A stretch of DNA of 64,000 nt from Ipomoea triloba (taxonomy: Eukaryota > Streptophyta > Magnoliopsida > Solanales > Convolvulaceae), in the NCBI RefSeq assembly GCF_003576645.1, contig NC_044922.1, positions 24,056,275-24,120,274 on the forward strand. Reading direction: 5' to 3'. The notes under the pieces were generated by a model. The model was not told the origin of the DNA. It made no database searches and was given only the letters and a program-made list of their open reading frames with translations. Positions 32,836 to 46,345 of the stretch are shown in pieces. A program made the translations under genes and the position numbers. Numbering within the stretch: the first letter of the stretch is position 1; each line of letters begins with the position of its first letter.

Positions 32836-35576
32836 GCACAAAATTTATTAAAGGTTGAGATGGCTTAGTTGTAAGTTAGTGATTGTTTTTATATGAAAGA
32901 TTAAGGGATCAAACCTTACTAACCATACTATTTATCACAATCCTTAATGCACCTTATACACATTTTGATTTTATCTTTCCTTAAGACACCTAAAATATAT
33001 GTTTATATTTTGATTTTATCTTTCTCTAACACACTTTGAATATATAATTATATTTTAATTTTATCTTCTTATTAGAATTAAAATTGTACTTAGTGAGATT
33101 TATTCATAATTCTAATTGTATATTAATTGTGAAATTTATAATGTGTTACATGTGACAATAATTATGTTATTTAAAGTGATTATTTAATTGATACACAATA
33201 TGTTTTGTAATTCAATTATGAAAAATATTTTAAAATAAAATTTTCTTTTTATAAACTACCTAGTCAATGTAATTTAAAAGTTTTAAATGTACATCATTGT
33301 ATTTAAATTATTCTAAAAATACCTAAAGTTGATCTAAATAAAATAAAAAGTATTTATGAATATAATATTAATAGAGATAATAATTTATTTCAACCATTTC
33401 ATATTTTTATTTTTCGCCCCCATTGAAAGAAATTTCTAGATCCACCCTTGAAAATAGGTGAGAAAAAAAAAAGAAATAAAAAAGAGACATATGAGAAAAT
33501 AAAAAATGAAAAATATATCTTCCAACTAAAAATCTAAAAAGACATTTTTCACTAAAGTGAACCGTTTTTCCATTGACCATAATAAATATTTTTATTTGAC
33601 TTTATTTTCTTTAAATAACCAAACACAAGAAAATTTTTTTTAAAAAAAAAACTTATGGAAGTCATTTTTCTGATTTTGAAACGGACCCTAAATTAAATAA
33701 ATATGGAGTATATGGATTCACAATGAAATTTACTATTAATTTAAATTTAAAATATGTAATTAAAAATAATAATTAGTTATTATTGTAATAAAATGATTAA
33801 AAATTTTGTTTATTTATTATATACGTGACTTGAGGCGAAAATGAGGTGCAATCATAATGTAATAGGATAAGATATATGATATACCCATACCCTACTTCGT
33901 AAAAACATTCCAAATTCTCTACCCCATATTGCATTTATCTCATCCAGCATAGTATGCAATTTTGGTCCTACCAGGCAATTGATTAGTTGTTTGCTCGGCA
34001 CTCTGCACGTAAATTTTACTGTGGATCAAGTAGAAAAATGACGTCATTCAAAATTTTGAAGGCAAATTTTGTTATGATTCATGCAACAACTTCTCTCATT
34101 ATTCAATTTCATTTTACCGACAGTGTAGTTTTATTACAGTACCATTAAAGTATCATTCTTATTCAACTACAATTTCATTTGACAATATACATTTAATATG
34201 TAAGATATGATATTCAATTTTATTTTACACACAATATACGTAATTTCATTATAGTACCACTAAAGTGTCATTATTTTCCTTAAAAGAGTGTCATTATTAT
34301 TCAACTATAGCTTCATTTAGCAATATAGAATGTATCATTGTAATTCAGCAATATAAACTCAATATGTGAGATATGTTATTCAATTTCATTTTATATACAC
34401 TAGTTTCATTATGATATCATTTTTTTTTTAAAAAAATGAGTGCGCCAAAAAACATAATGTTAAATTGGATAACGATTGACACTCGCACACTCCAACAATC
34501 AGAATTCAGAAAGCTGCCTGCATATACATTCACCAAATTCTCGTAATTTGTAATTGTAATTGGAGTCAAAAGAACTCAATTCCTATTGGGTATCAGAATC
34601 AATGAGTATCAAATACTTGGTAATGGTAATGAATTTTGGTGAAAATATTTTGCATGTTTAATAGTATGGTGGAATGAGAATGATTATTAATAGTTAGGGT
34701 AGGGAAATGAAATCCTTATTTTATTAGGAATGAATTTTGTAATTAAAGAGGTAATCAAAACTCATAATAGTGTTCTAAAAATCTGTCAACCAAGCTTGCT
34801 AAAAAAAAATCTATCAACCAAACAATAACAATGTCTTTGATACCCATTTCTGATAGTTAAACCTGTCAACCAAACACACCCTTACATAAGATTTTGAATT
34901 TAAACCTTTTTTTTTCCATTTAAAATACAATAATAACTTCACTTTAAATCATGGAATTCAAGTTCTGCTGGTTGGAGAATTTTGTACTTTACTACAAGAT
35001 TTGATACATACTATCAACTATTGGATTCAAATTTTTAAGTAATCATAAAACTCACTATCATTTTATTTTCCTACTTTTGAACGGAATAAAAAAAATGAAA
35101 AAGAAAAAAAAATCATTGTTCAAGTGTTCAAGTCAACGAATCATATGTAATTTTAAAAAAGAAACGATGCGGTGACATTTTTATAAATAACTCAAACTTT
35201 GGTGCAAGTAATCGTGTTATAAGTGCAAGTAGCTAGTGCACATTTGTAACTAAAAAGTGCAAGTAATTTATTCTTGTTAACATTCGTGCACCTAATTATA
35301 ATGTTAGGTGCACATAGTATTGATGCTCTGTGTATATTTTACTTGCACATGTAATACAATTTACTTGCATTTAGGTTCACTATATGAAACTGCTATTTAC
35401 ACGTAACACATTTTACTTGCACTTCAATTTTCAATTATTTACAAAAATGCCATCGTATTTTTTTTTAAATCAGTGTTTCTCATCTGTTGGATCTGGACAC
35501 GTGGACGGATGACTACGTTCTCATTTCTTTTCTGGGCGAGCAGTTCGCACATGAACACACTCCTACACACACACAC
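32836..35576. repeat. AT-rich intergenic DNA, no gene seen
   Basis: 34080-34420 holds several degenerate repeats of TATTCAATTTCATTTTA / AGTATCATT / TTTGACAATATA. The same family recurs at 53180-53730 downstream of the transporter gene. No coding evidence. Confidence 0.5.
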
Positions 35577-35585
35577 ATTACAAAT

Positions 35586-35906
35586 GAGTTAATACCAACC
35601 GGGGTTCTCTGAATATAGTGACATTGCCACGCTTAGTCCTTAACTTTGAAGTTAAACACCCAAGGTCCTTCAACTTTCAAATTTAACCACCTATGTCCCT
35701 TCCGTTCCGTTAGTTTAAGGGCAAAGTTAGGATCAATGATAGTTAAAAATTTGAAAGTTGAAGGATCATGAGTAGTTAACTTGAAAGTTGAAGGACCATA
35801 GGTGGTTAAATTTGAAAATTAAAAGACCATGAGTAGTTAAATTGAAAGTTTAACACTAAACGTGGTGATGCCACTATACTTAAAGGATCTCAGCTGATAT
35901 TAACTT
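35586..35906. mobile_element. MULE-type MITE with 9-bp duplication
   Basis: Ends GAGTTAATACCA and GAAGTTAATATCAG (reverse complement). Flanks ATTACAAAT (35577-35585) and ATTACACAT (35907-35915) form a 9-bp duplication with one mismatch. The interior repeats CTTCAACTTTCAAATT and its complement. Confidence 0.75.
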
Positions 35907-35923
35907 CATTACACATATATGTA

Positions 35924-35927
<4 letters not shown>

Positions 35928-35978
<51 letters not shown>
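35928..35978. repeat. (TA)n microsatellite
   Basis: TA run followed by T-rich DNA. Confidence 0.9.
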
Positions 35979-35981
<3 letters not shown>

Positions 35982-36493
35982 ATATTTTTTATATTTTTAT
36001 TTACTTTTATTTTAATTATTTATTTGTTTGTTTTGATTACAATTCTTATTTACTACCAAACAAAGACACCCTTTCTACTCAATCCATTACCATACCGATT
36101 CCAATGCTTGAACCAAGCACACCCACAGTTCCCCTACTAGGTATATCCTGCTCACTCCATAAATTATTTATGTTCTGGCACACCACAAGCATATTCGGCC
36201 ATTCAACATTCTTTCAACCTCTAATATCTTTCACTTTCTTTGGCCTAACAGTACGGTAGAGACAAGAAAAACATCCTGTTTTAACGCCTAAATTGTTCAA
36301 CATTAACAATAACTTCAAACAGAAGTCTCAACGATCTAGAATAAATTCACATAATCACATTCCACAAAAAATTCAGTTTGCAGTCAAAAAGGGGGAAAAC
36401 TGGAGTCTGCAATAAAAATAATGTAGGTGGTGAAAAAAAAATACCCATCACTATCGTATACCTGACAAAATGAAAATCATTTTTGACTATCGT

Positions 36494-37967
36494 CTATTGT
36501 TTCCGTCCCCTCCCTCTCTTGGCTGGCTGGGACTCTTGATTGTCTTTTCCACCCACATCTGATATATCCGCTACAAAAGAAAACAGTGCATCATGAGGAG
36601 GATGATCAGAAAGCAAAAGAATGCAATTCCATTATTCCATTATTTGGAACTTGTACACAACACCACCACATTGAAAATTTAGAAACATGAGTTTCACAGT
36701 TCAGACACTATGTCATTTGCATTGTATACTGTATGCCATGACATTTAATTCAACTGGGACAAAAAAAAATACTAGCAAGGAAAGACTAAAAAGATGTCAT
36801 ACCATCAGCTCCACGAGCCATTAGGGTGAAAAATATATTGTTAAGCTTTTCCATTTTCTTGGCATCTTGAGCTTGGTCAGTTTTGAACTTTATACACTGG
36901 GAAGATTGAGGAAATTCATTAAGGAAAAAAAAAACCATCAGAGCAGATCCATCGATATTGACAATTCAGTGATAAACTTCAATTATGCATGGATAAATAA
37001 ATTGAACTAACCATTTAAGAATTAGAAAAAGTGAAAGTTACATATTCTGATACAGAAGGAGCTGAAATCATCCCCACCTCTCTGCCTCTTATGAAATGAG
37101 TGAATATGAATAGGAAAGAAACTCCTACGTGGCTAGTGGGTGACATCTAATGATAATACTATGTTTCTAACTTTCATGTCAAACTCCCACTCGAGATGGT
37201 AGTTTATAAGAAGCAGTAAGAAAACTAATCTCACTGTAATGTTTGTATGTGCTAAAACATTTGGCTTAATTAAATAGGCAGACAAATGAGACAATGTACT
37301 AGATCAGCATTAATGGCAAACATTGCTTCTCATATCATACTTGTAACATGTTGATAAATGGTTGCATTTTTTGGAATCATTACCTCACAAGAACTCAATC
37401 TGGAAAATTGTATATCAGAATTCAGACAGATGATGATAACACAGTAGAAAATAAGCAACTATAAACAAATTCCGCAGAACCCAATAGAAAAGCCAAACAA
37501 TTTAGGTTTCAAGGGCTCACTAGATTCTGAGGTATCCATCACAGTTAGGTATAGAAAAAGTGAAAAACACCTACAATTTGCAATCGAGCATTCATAAGGA
37601 TGATAGACGAAGGTGAATGCAGTTACAGGCAACAGCAATATTAACCAGGATAATCAATCAAGAAAAATAATCGAATGTAAATATCACAGACATCCTTTAT
37701 CAAATTATAACAAAAATAAAAAGATTTTCACGAAACCTCTTTATCGTCGGTGACTTTGAGAACCAATTTACCATCGGAATGCCTGTATTTCATTACATAC
37801 CGAGTCTGCATCCAAGTGAAGTTCAACCAATTTCTAAGTGCATAAACAATAAAAATTATAAATGAAAACAGTGAAAAATTCAGGAAGAGAAATACCTTTT
37901 CAGGATCAGCGCGAAATAGCTGAACAGATTTTTCAACGAAATCATCCCACGATGTGATGTAAACCAT
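36494..37967 (-). CDS. SRP9: Signal recognition particle 9 kDa subunit
   Basis: Four exons on the minus strand: complement of 36494-36570, 36803-36896, 37737-37805 and 37896-37967, all with GT-AG introns. They encode 103 residues, close to the usual plant length. The sequence starts MVYITSWDDFVEKSVQLFRA, continues TRYVMKYRHSDGKLVLKVTD (25-44) and CIKFKTDQAQDAKKMEKLNN (48-67), and ends in a Lys/Arg-rich tail (AKRGRGRKQ). This is the SRP9 alpha/beta fold that pairs with SRP14 on the Alu domain of SRP RNA to pause elongation while ribosomes are targeted to the ER. The ATG at 37967 was chosen because it gives the conserved MVY start; an upstream in-frame ATG (37988) would add seven residues not expected in the family. 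All splice phases agree. The identification is firm. Confidence 0.95.
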
Positions 37968-38227
37968 TTTGCAGATTCCGATCTGCACGGCACGCTAGAG
38001 TATGAGAAATAGGGAATTCCCAGATATCGTCGCCGATGTTACGAAGTGATGGACAAGTGAGATTTCGGATTTCTGTCCCTTTCATTTTCTGGGTTTTATA
38101 CTTTTATGCGGGTTACGGGCCTAGTGGCCAGGACTCAGGAGGGGAAAAATGTGCGAAACATCGGATTGGATCATTGGAATATGTTTTTTTTTTAAGGCAA
38201 ACAAATAAAATATATATGCCAAATTGC

Positions 38228-38560
38228 AAGTATCTTTTTTTATTTTTTGAAAATCAATAATCAAATATATTAAATCAATAGACCGGAAATACACAAAGGC
38301 AGGGACGAAACCCACACACCAAGGACAGATGAAGAATCTGTCGCTCGTGCAAGCACATGAGCTACATGATTCGCTGACTTTTTGACATGGCGAACCACAA
38401 CGTTCCCAATGTCATTAGCAAGAACCCTATAATGCTTAATAATGAGTCCAACATAAGAAAAACGTCCACCTTCTTTGCGATTGCCACGCCATCTGCACCA
38501 TTAAGCATCTTTGTCGTCCACTGCGTAAAATCCTCACCCTATGTGACCAGCATAGTCAAT
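38228..38560 (-). mobile_element. LINE 3' end with RNase H-like tail
   Basis: The minus frame ending at 38270 reads VRHVKKSANHVAHVLARATD then SSVLGVWVSSLPLCISGLLI, the RNase H-like C terminus of plant LINE reverse transcriptases. The frame is broken upstream near 38430. An A-rich tail faces the SRP9 promoter side. 5' truncated. Confidence 0.7.
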
Positions 38561-38659
38561 TGGGAAGAAGACCAAACACACAGAGAAAATGGGCGTGTAC
38601 ACAGGGAATGCATGACTCCTCTTCATCTACTCCACAAAAGCAAGCATTTTGGTGGCACT

Positions 38660-39800
38660 TGTTGGAAAAGGGGAAAAGACTTATCCCACATTGGTTTAAT
38701 AACTTACTTTTTCCCACGTTTTATAAGCCAACACTTTCAAAAAGATTTGATGGCAATGGAAAGGAAATACAAGGAAACCATGCACGCACCACCCCATTTG
38801 GTTTGTTTTGCGTGCGAGGTGTGGTGTAGCACCCTTTTTTGTCGTCTTCGCAAAATTGTTGCAACGTGCTCTAAGCGGTGCTATATTTAGTCAGCAATCT
38901 GTGTTTACCCATCAAAAGACTATTTAGTCAGTAATCTGTGTTTACCCATCAAAAGCGTACCATTCTTTATAACGTGACACAGACTTTTCATTCCCTTTGT
39001 TCAGCTTCTTTAAAACCAACATACATTAATACTGCATGTTGTGCGACATTGTCAATATTCCAATAGTTAAAAGCGGTTTCCTCAAACAATTAATGTAGTA
39101 TGTACTAAAAAAACCCAACGTCAATCTATAAAAATGGAAGCTCTCAATAGCATGAATTGTCCTATGTGGGCAACTAAAATGCTCATCCACTTTGAGAAAC
39201 TCTAACTCAACTATGTCCTCCTTCAGGATCTTGCACTGTATCAAACTCCTGTTCCAACCACTCCAGCGCAACCCTCATAAACAGACTCCCAGGTAATAGT
39301 TTTGGATGCAACTCCTTATCCGAAGGCTCGTGCAACAAAGATGCATGATTTGTCCCTAGGATTCATACTAAATACGAGAAAGACAACAAATATGTTCATG
39401 CCACCTTGTTGCAAGTTGCAACACTTGGTCGATGCAGTGTTAAACATCTTTTCTGTGCACAAGTCCGCAACAATTATTTGGAACATACTGCCAACAAAAT
39501 ATGGTGCTAATGGCACAGGGATAAGGAAATATGCAGTCGCTTACTAGTTGAACTTCAAGATGACAGACACCAAGCCAATAGTGAAACAGGTTCATGAATA
39601 TGAAAACCTTATAACGGATATGCTAGTTGAAGGCACACAGGTAAATGATGCATTCCTATCTGATGCATTAATAGAGAAGTTATTTGAGTCTTGGTCAGAA
39701 CTTTGAGAATAAGTTTAAGCACGAAACGAGGGAGTACACATTGGAGCACCTAGTGAAATCCATCAACATTGAAGCAGCCTTCCTATAGTCTTGCCATTGA
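38660..39800 (+). pseudogene. Copia-type LTR and gag remnants
   Basis: TGTTGGAAAAGGGGAAAAGA and TCCCACATTGG near 38660-38695 look like the start of a copia LTR. Downstream frames give MEALNSMNCPMWATKMLIHF (about 39133), VHKSATIIWNIL, and PIVKQVHEYENLITDML followed by DAFLSDALIEKL (39570-39680), matching the gag/UBN2 region of copia polyproteins. Many frameshifts, no pol. Confidence 0.6.
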
Positions 39801-40169
39801 CCTCTTTCAAGATGATGTGAATTTTTTTTATTTTTTATTTTTGTTTCATTTTGTAAGCTTATGTGACTTGCAAACCTGCAAAAGACTACATTTTGACTTT
39901 TTTTTTTTTTTTTTATTACTTTATTATTATATTTATAATTATAATATAATGTAAAATTGATGAAATATTACATGAATGTAGAAAAAATAGTAAAGAATTT
40001 ATAAATTTAATGATATGAAAGTGAAATCCACTAACTATAGGGATAATGATTTACATTATAAAAATTATAGGGAGTATTTTTTTTATGGTGAATTTTTTGT
40101 GAGCATTAAACACTATCATCTCAAGTCGTTATTAAACTTGGAGCTTAAGTTCATCAATACAAGACCTAA

Positions 40170-40439
40170 GCCCTGTTTGGTAAATGGTTGTTGGCTGTTT
40201 GGGTTAGAAAGTATGATTGGTTGATAACATTGGCTGATTGTAGAACGTTGTTTGATAGCTGTTAGCTGATAGCTGTTTGATATAATTCATTTTTTCAAAA
40301 AGCTAATTGAAAAGGCTGTTTTGAGTAGCCTTTTGAATTTTAGTATTTTGGAGTTACAAAAAACTTATTAACCAAACAACTAATAGTGGTTAAATAAGCC
40401 AAAATTGGTTGATAGGTTGATTATTTACCAAACAGGGCC
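40170..40439. mobile_element. PIF/Harbinger-type MITE, intact
   Basis: The inverted ends are GCCCTGTTTGGTAAAT and ATTTACCAAACAGGGC. TAA flanks both sides (40167-40169 and 40440-40442). The interior TTAGCTGATAGCTGTTTG is shared with partial copies at 25338/30970 and 52373-52616. It serves as the reference for the split copy. Confidence 0.8.
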
Positions 40440-40442
40440 TAA

Positions 40443-42680
40443 TCTAGCTGATTGTGGTGAAACAGAGGCCTAGTTATAAGAAGGTGATTGGAAGATACTT
40501 TGATAGGTGGAAAAGGCAGAAAACGCTACTGAAGACAGAAGCACGCTGCGAAGATACTGAGGAAAAGGTCATTCTCCTCACTCAGTGCTCAAAAACTCAA
40601 TTTGTCTTCAGAACAGAAATAATAATTAAAGAACAAAATAAATAGATTGTAAGGTTTTGGTGTTGTGTTATTTCTCAGAACAGTGTGTACAATTGTTTAT
40701 ATGTATGATATTCTAGGTAATTGTCATAATATAATAAAGATGATAAGTACCAAAAAACACATGAACTAATTTTGGAACCTTTGCATTTGAATCTCACTGA
40801 CTGTAAGCATTAGGAATGTTTTACATCTTTGAGGTACATAGATGGTACAAAGATAATCATCTACGTGAAGAATAGTGTAGCTGTATCTTCAAATTGAATT
40901 GAATGTGTGTATATATATATACATAAAAGCAGTTCTGTTGTGACAAAAAATTTCTGAGTACAAAGGAGCACTAATAAAAATTCAGAGGCTCCTCAGAACT
41001 CCAGTAGAAAAATGAAGGGTGCTCCAATCTTTCCTTTCCAATGCAGAAGTTAGAGAGAATAAAAAGGAGAGAGATATAGCAACAGATAAAAGAGGATTCC
41101 TTACAAGTATATGTACTCAAGTATTCACCATCAAAAATTCAAAAGTTTTAAGTGACCGTAAAATAAGTAATTAATGCGGATTAGGAATACAAGCATTAGA
41201 ATAGAAATGTGAAGAGAATTAAAAAACTGGAAAACGGAATTGTTCAAACCAACCTCTCCACTCCAGGTCGAGAATGTGGTCAATTGTAAGGATCTCTCTC
41301 AATGCCAGTACCTGAATATCAGAACCATTATGTTGCTTAACTAATAAGCTCAATTGACGATGCACACAAGCAACCTGCTTTCTATATTACCGGGAGAAAT
41401 CATTAAATGTTTATTAAGGACTTAAAACTGGTTAGGTAAGAGAATTAGATATTTGCAAGATGAGTTCCATAAACTTTAGCTAAAAGAAAACAAAACATCT
41501 TTGGTGTTGTAACTTAAAAACTTTATTGGCAACTAATGCAAAATTTTCAACCCTAAATGAGTTTTATCAGATCAACTTTACTTTGAAATTTGGATCAAAG
41601 AGAAGCCAAGATATATCAAGAAAAATATATATGAGAATTACCCTGAAAAGGATAACATTTTCATCTATTATAAAGAATTGGTGTTTTATTGAATTCCCTT
41701 CTATATCGCTTCATTAATCATTATGCTGTGCAACATCTGCAAACCTAGCAAGCACCAAGCAAAAACATTATTTTAAGGGTAGACGGATGCAATACAGCCA
41801 TCACTTCCTACCATTCTTATTGATAATATCAACCAAAACAATCCTTCATTTTGTCTTCAAGAGTGCACCAAGAATCATAGATAGCTCTCGGTTGCTGCAA
41901 AAGATATATTATCAAATGACAATATGACATTATCCATTCATGTAAGAAAGTGACCTACAGACTCAAAACACAAAAATAACAATGCCAAAAACTAAATGTT
42001 AGGCCAAATTTAAAGAACATAAATTCCATTTTTTGGGTATCACAAGTAATTTTTACATTACAAATATGCATCTCAATCATCAGAATGCATTTCAGATTTG
42101 GATTGCTACTTTTGACAAATAAATTAATAGAACACCAGAGAGGAGAAAAAAGCAGACTGAAATAAATTGATATTTTTTTGGTCTGTAAACTATAAGAACG
42201 GTTAGTTTCACTGTTCTTCAAATTGTTGTTGCCATGATTGACAAGAACCTTTTTTAGAAGGCTATGAGCACCTCCATCATTCATCTGACTACTTTGAGGC
42301 AATCTTGATGAAGCACACTTTATGATTTCGATTTCTTGTATAAATACTGTGATCATAGTCAAAATTTTTATTGTGGCTAATACAGCAATGTTTTAAATCT
42401 TTCAAGTCATTTTTTAATTTCACTAGTGGTTTGCCATAGAAATAGCTTTTCAATAAATACATAGAAATGAAGACCCCTAACTTGAGAACTTTAGTCAAAC
42501 AATCAACTCTAATGCAATTGAAATAATGTTTCATCTGGATCCTCTGAGCTTTTTTATCCTAATAAAACACACCTATATTTTCATTTTACCAATTCAAGTG
42601 TGCCTCAGTTGTTCATCCTTGCTCCTCCATGCAAAATCATTTTTTTTTTCACATGGCCATAATAGGGTAATAAACACTCA
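40443..42680 (-). other. No firm gene; scattered exon-like blocks
   Basis: On the minus strand a 58-bp block (41254-41311) is bounded by AG and GT and reads VLALREILTIDHILDLEWR. A second AG-bounded block (41830-41887) is open in two frames, and 42210-42330 reads CASSRLPQSSQMNDGGAHSL. These could be exons of a diverged or decayed gene, but the splice phases of neighbouring blocks do not agree and I recognise no family. Confidence 0.25.
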
Positions 42681-44990
42681 ATATTATAAATCTAACTTGG
42701 CACCAACATCAAACTTCTGTAAATTTACGAACAACGGCTTTGGATATAGTTGTTTGTCCCTTTTGGGACAATGGTGGGATTAGCTTTGGACAAGAGGCTA
42801 CACGAGCTCAATTTGATTACTGGACTCGTATTGGTAGTCACGGGTGCAGCCGTATTCGCGCACTTTTCACGCCTAGTTGTCCATGGAGTCATGTATTTCA
42901 TGACTGGACAAGGTGTTAAATTATTCGGAAGGTAAAACTGTTTTAATTATCAAATTAATACTTGTATTTTGGTAATTTTTTTTGTATATACACTAATTTG
43001 CAAACAAATGTGCAGGTTATTCTAATACTATTATTGCAAATAGCTGCGAAGGGCAAGAGATATAAGTTAGACCTAGTATTTGACCTTTCTAGTTTATTTA
43101 AGGAAGTTTTAAATAATTTGATAAATTTTATTGTTTTTAAATACTTTCCCAAATTTTGGTGGGTAGGATTTTATGGGTTAGTTTGTTTTGCATTTTTATT
43201 TTTGTTGGCATCAATAAGGATGGGGATTTGGGGAAATGAATCACGTATATCATTATAACACCAAAGATGTGTAGTAACTATTAAACTGGATATGATTGTA
43301 CTCCCTGAGTTTATGATTTTAGAGCAACTAGTTTTTTTTGCATCTTCAGTTTCAGAGTTTTTTGGGTAGGTAAAGATAATACCTTTATCATAGTTTTAAT
43401 AGGGAGTATAGTTGTCTTTTTAGTTAATTGTATTGCTATCCCAATTTTAATTCCTCGTTTTGGGGGACATGAGTGCTATCTTTTTCATGTGCAATCACGT
43501 TTTTGTTTCAGGTATTTAATTAGTTTAGCTTAAGTATTATTTTTATTATTTATTAGATTAATTTCATTATCCACATTATTAATTTGTTATATCTATTTCT
43601 TTCTTGCATTATAGTGTGTCATGATATTTGTTTCCCGTGTTGCAATGACTACTCAAAATCACTTTCAATCTCCATTCACTATCATTGCTAACATAAGCTT
43701 TTTAGTTATTTATGTCATGCATGGTATAGTGAGTGGTCCTCATGGATGGACCTCTCTTGCATATCCTAGAGAGATGGAAAGAGCATGGCGTGCACGGGAA
43801 CCGGTGTTGAAGCTTTATATCAAGTCTCTCTTACTTCTAAGTAAGGGAAGTTGGATATAAAGACACAACACCCGTTCCCATGCATGTCTGCTCTTTCATC
43901 TCTCTAAGATATGCAAAGGGGTCCATACATGAGGATCACTCACTATACCAGCATGGCATAAATAACTAAAAAATCTATGACAGCAATGATATTGAATGGA
44001 GATTGAAAGTGATTTTTGAGTTGTCATTGCAACATGGAAAACAAATATCACGACACACTATAATGTAAGGATAAATAGATATAACAAATTAACAATGTAG
44101 AAAGTGAAATTAATCTAATAAATAATAATAAAAATAATACTTAAACTAAACTAATTAAATACCTGAGACAAAAACATGACTGCGCATGAGAAAAGATAGC
44201 ACTTACTCCCCCGAAACGTAAAATTAAAATTGGGGCAGCAATACAATTAACTAAAAAGATAACTATATTCCTTATTAAAACTATGATAAATGTATTATCT
44301 TTCCTCTACCCAAAACACTCTAAAAATGATGGTGCAAAAAAAACTAGTTGCTCTAAAACCATAAATTCAGGGAGTACAGTCATATCCAGTTTAATAGCTA
44401 CTACACTTCTTTAGTGTTGTAATGATATACGTGATTCATTTTCCCAAATCCGCATCCTTATTGATGCCAACAAAAATAAAAATGCAAAACAAACTATCCC
44501 ATAAAACCCTACCCACCAAAATTTGAAAAAGTATTCAAAAACAATAAAATTTATCAAATTACTTAAAACTCCCCAAATAAACTAGAAAGATTAAACATTA
44601 GGTCTAACCTATCTCTCGCCCTTGGGAACTATTTGCTATAATATTGGAATAACATCCCCATGTTATGTGCAAATTATTATATATACAAAAAAATTTACCA
44701 AAATACAAGTATTACATTGAAAATTAAAATAGTTTTACCTCCCTAATAATTTAATACCTAGTCCACTCATATGATATACATGACTCCATGGACAACTAGG
44801 CGCTGAAAGTGCGTGCACATAGCAACCCATGACTACCAATACCAGCCCAATAATCAAATTGAACCGGCGTAGCCTATTGCCCAAAGCTAATCCTATATTG
44901 TGCCAAAAAGGACAAACAAATATATACAAAGCACCAAGTTGTTCGTAAATTTACAAAAATTTGATGTGCCAAGTTAGACTTATAATATGT
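42681..44990. mobile_element. 2.3-kb near-palindrome (foldback element)
   Basis: The left arm (about 42681-43855) and right arm (about 43856-44990) are reverse complements with many substitutions and small indels; the centre near 43855 has almost no spacer. Both arms keep a similar frame: GLALDKRLHELNLITGLVLV on the plus strand (42775-42935) and GLALGNRLRRFNLIIGLVLV on the minus (44735-44929). I do not recognise the protein. The right end abuts gypsy debris. The arms' divergence argues against a recent assembly artefact. Confidence 0.7.
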
Positions 44991-46345
44991 TGTTGAGGAC
45001 CTGGGCACCTATGAATGCATGTACCGCCTTGAGGGACGAACCGGAGGTACCGATGGTCTTGCTCTCCCTATGGTTGCGAATGCAAAAAAGAAAACAAGGA
45101 AATAGAGAATTGGGTTGAAGAGTTTTGGAGTTCTTTCTCTCCCAAATATCATTAGACCATCTTAAGTACAAAAAAGGTGATGATCTATTCCCGGATCTTC
45201 CTAAACAATAAATACTCAGGGCTCAACGTTAACTTAACTTACTTCCCTGAAAATTAGGACTTTTTAAAACAACTTAATAACAAAACAGCCTTCTACGGTG
45301 ATAGGTTCGCCCCATGAATGCATCATCGCACCTCTCCAAGTTAACTATCTTGTCCTCAAGCAGGAAGTCTAGAAACAGAGGCTGAAAACAGTCCAAAGGC
45401 TCCCAAGAAGCATCTTTAAGAGTTGTGCCACATCAATGTCCCTGAATTTCTTTAACACCTCGATTCAGGCGAGATTTGGACACTAGGTGAGGCTGTAGCA
45501 AAACCCGACCATCACGCAGCGGAGGGAGCTCGGGAGCAACTGCAAGGAGGATCTCCTTGAAAGGGTTTCAACAAGGACACATGGAACACGTCGTGGATCT
45601 TATTGGACGAGGGGAGGGCGAGCTGGTAAGCGACATCCCCGACACGTTTAATGATGTGGAAAGGGCCAAAAAACTTCGGTGAGAGCTTGTGGAACACTTG
45701 TCGATTGACCGAGAGCTGGCGGTAGGGTTGTAATCGAAGCCAAACCCATTGGCCAACCTCATATTCAACATCGCGGTGAGAGCGGTTGTAAAACTTTGCC
45801 ATACGCACCTGAGCAATTTTAAGGTGGTCTAGAACTAAGGCGAGAAACACATCGCAGTCCTAAAGGGCAATATTGACTACTTCAAGCTTAGACATCCTTG
45901 GGTCGTAGGACAAGAGGCGCGTGGGATCGCGGCGGTAAAGTTTGCAAGGCTGAGTGAAAGGATGTCACTGGGCGACATACCGGGCTTGAGGGACGAGCCG
46001 GAGGTAAAGGTGGTCTTGCTCTTCCTATGGTTGCGAATGCATAAAAGAAAACAAGGAAATAGAGAGCTGGGTTGAAGAGTTTTGGCGTTCTTCCTCTCCC
46101 AAATGTCATTAGACAATCTTAAGTACAAAAAGGTGATGATCTATTCCTAGATCTTCCTAACCAAAAAATTTTCAAAGGCTTAAAGTTAACTTAACGTATC
46201 CTTCACTAAACTTAAGGCATTTTAAAACAACTTAATAACAAGAAAGAAAATAAACTTCAAATTAAAGAGACTATAAATTACTTAGCTGCTCAGTGAGGCC
46301 TTCTAGGATGATAGGTTCGCCCCACGAATGCATCATATGCCGACC
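44991..46345 (-). pseudogene. Ty3/gypsy pol tail and repeated 3' region
   Basis: The minus frame 45512-45850 reads [20 protein letters not shown], then [20 protein letters not shown] and [13 protein letters not shown], the integrase C-terminal domain of chromovirus-like gypsy elements. Downstream, DASWEPLDCFQPLF and FLLEDKIVN resemble the chromodomain-type tail but contain a stop. A 340-bp direct repeat (44995-45330 and 46000-46345) with GAACCTATCA and GTACTTAAGATGG text brackets it and may be LTR or 3' internal sequence. Confidence 0.75.

Noticed and set aside
38387..38890. Plus-strand 167-residue frame
   Set aside because: Its first part is antisense to the LINE RNase H tail and its second part crosses a copia-like LTR start; no domain.
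42526..43258. Plus-strand frames of 61-98 residues as an intact membrane-protein gene
   Set aside because: They are arms of the palindrome; a similar decayed frame is in the other arm and no full gene can be joined with matching splice phases.
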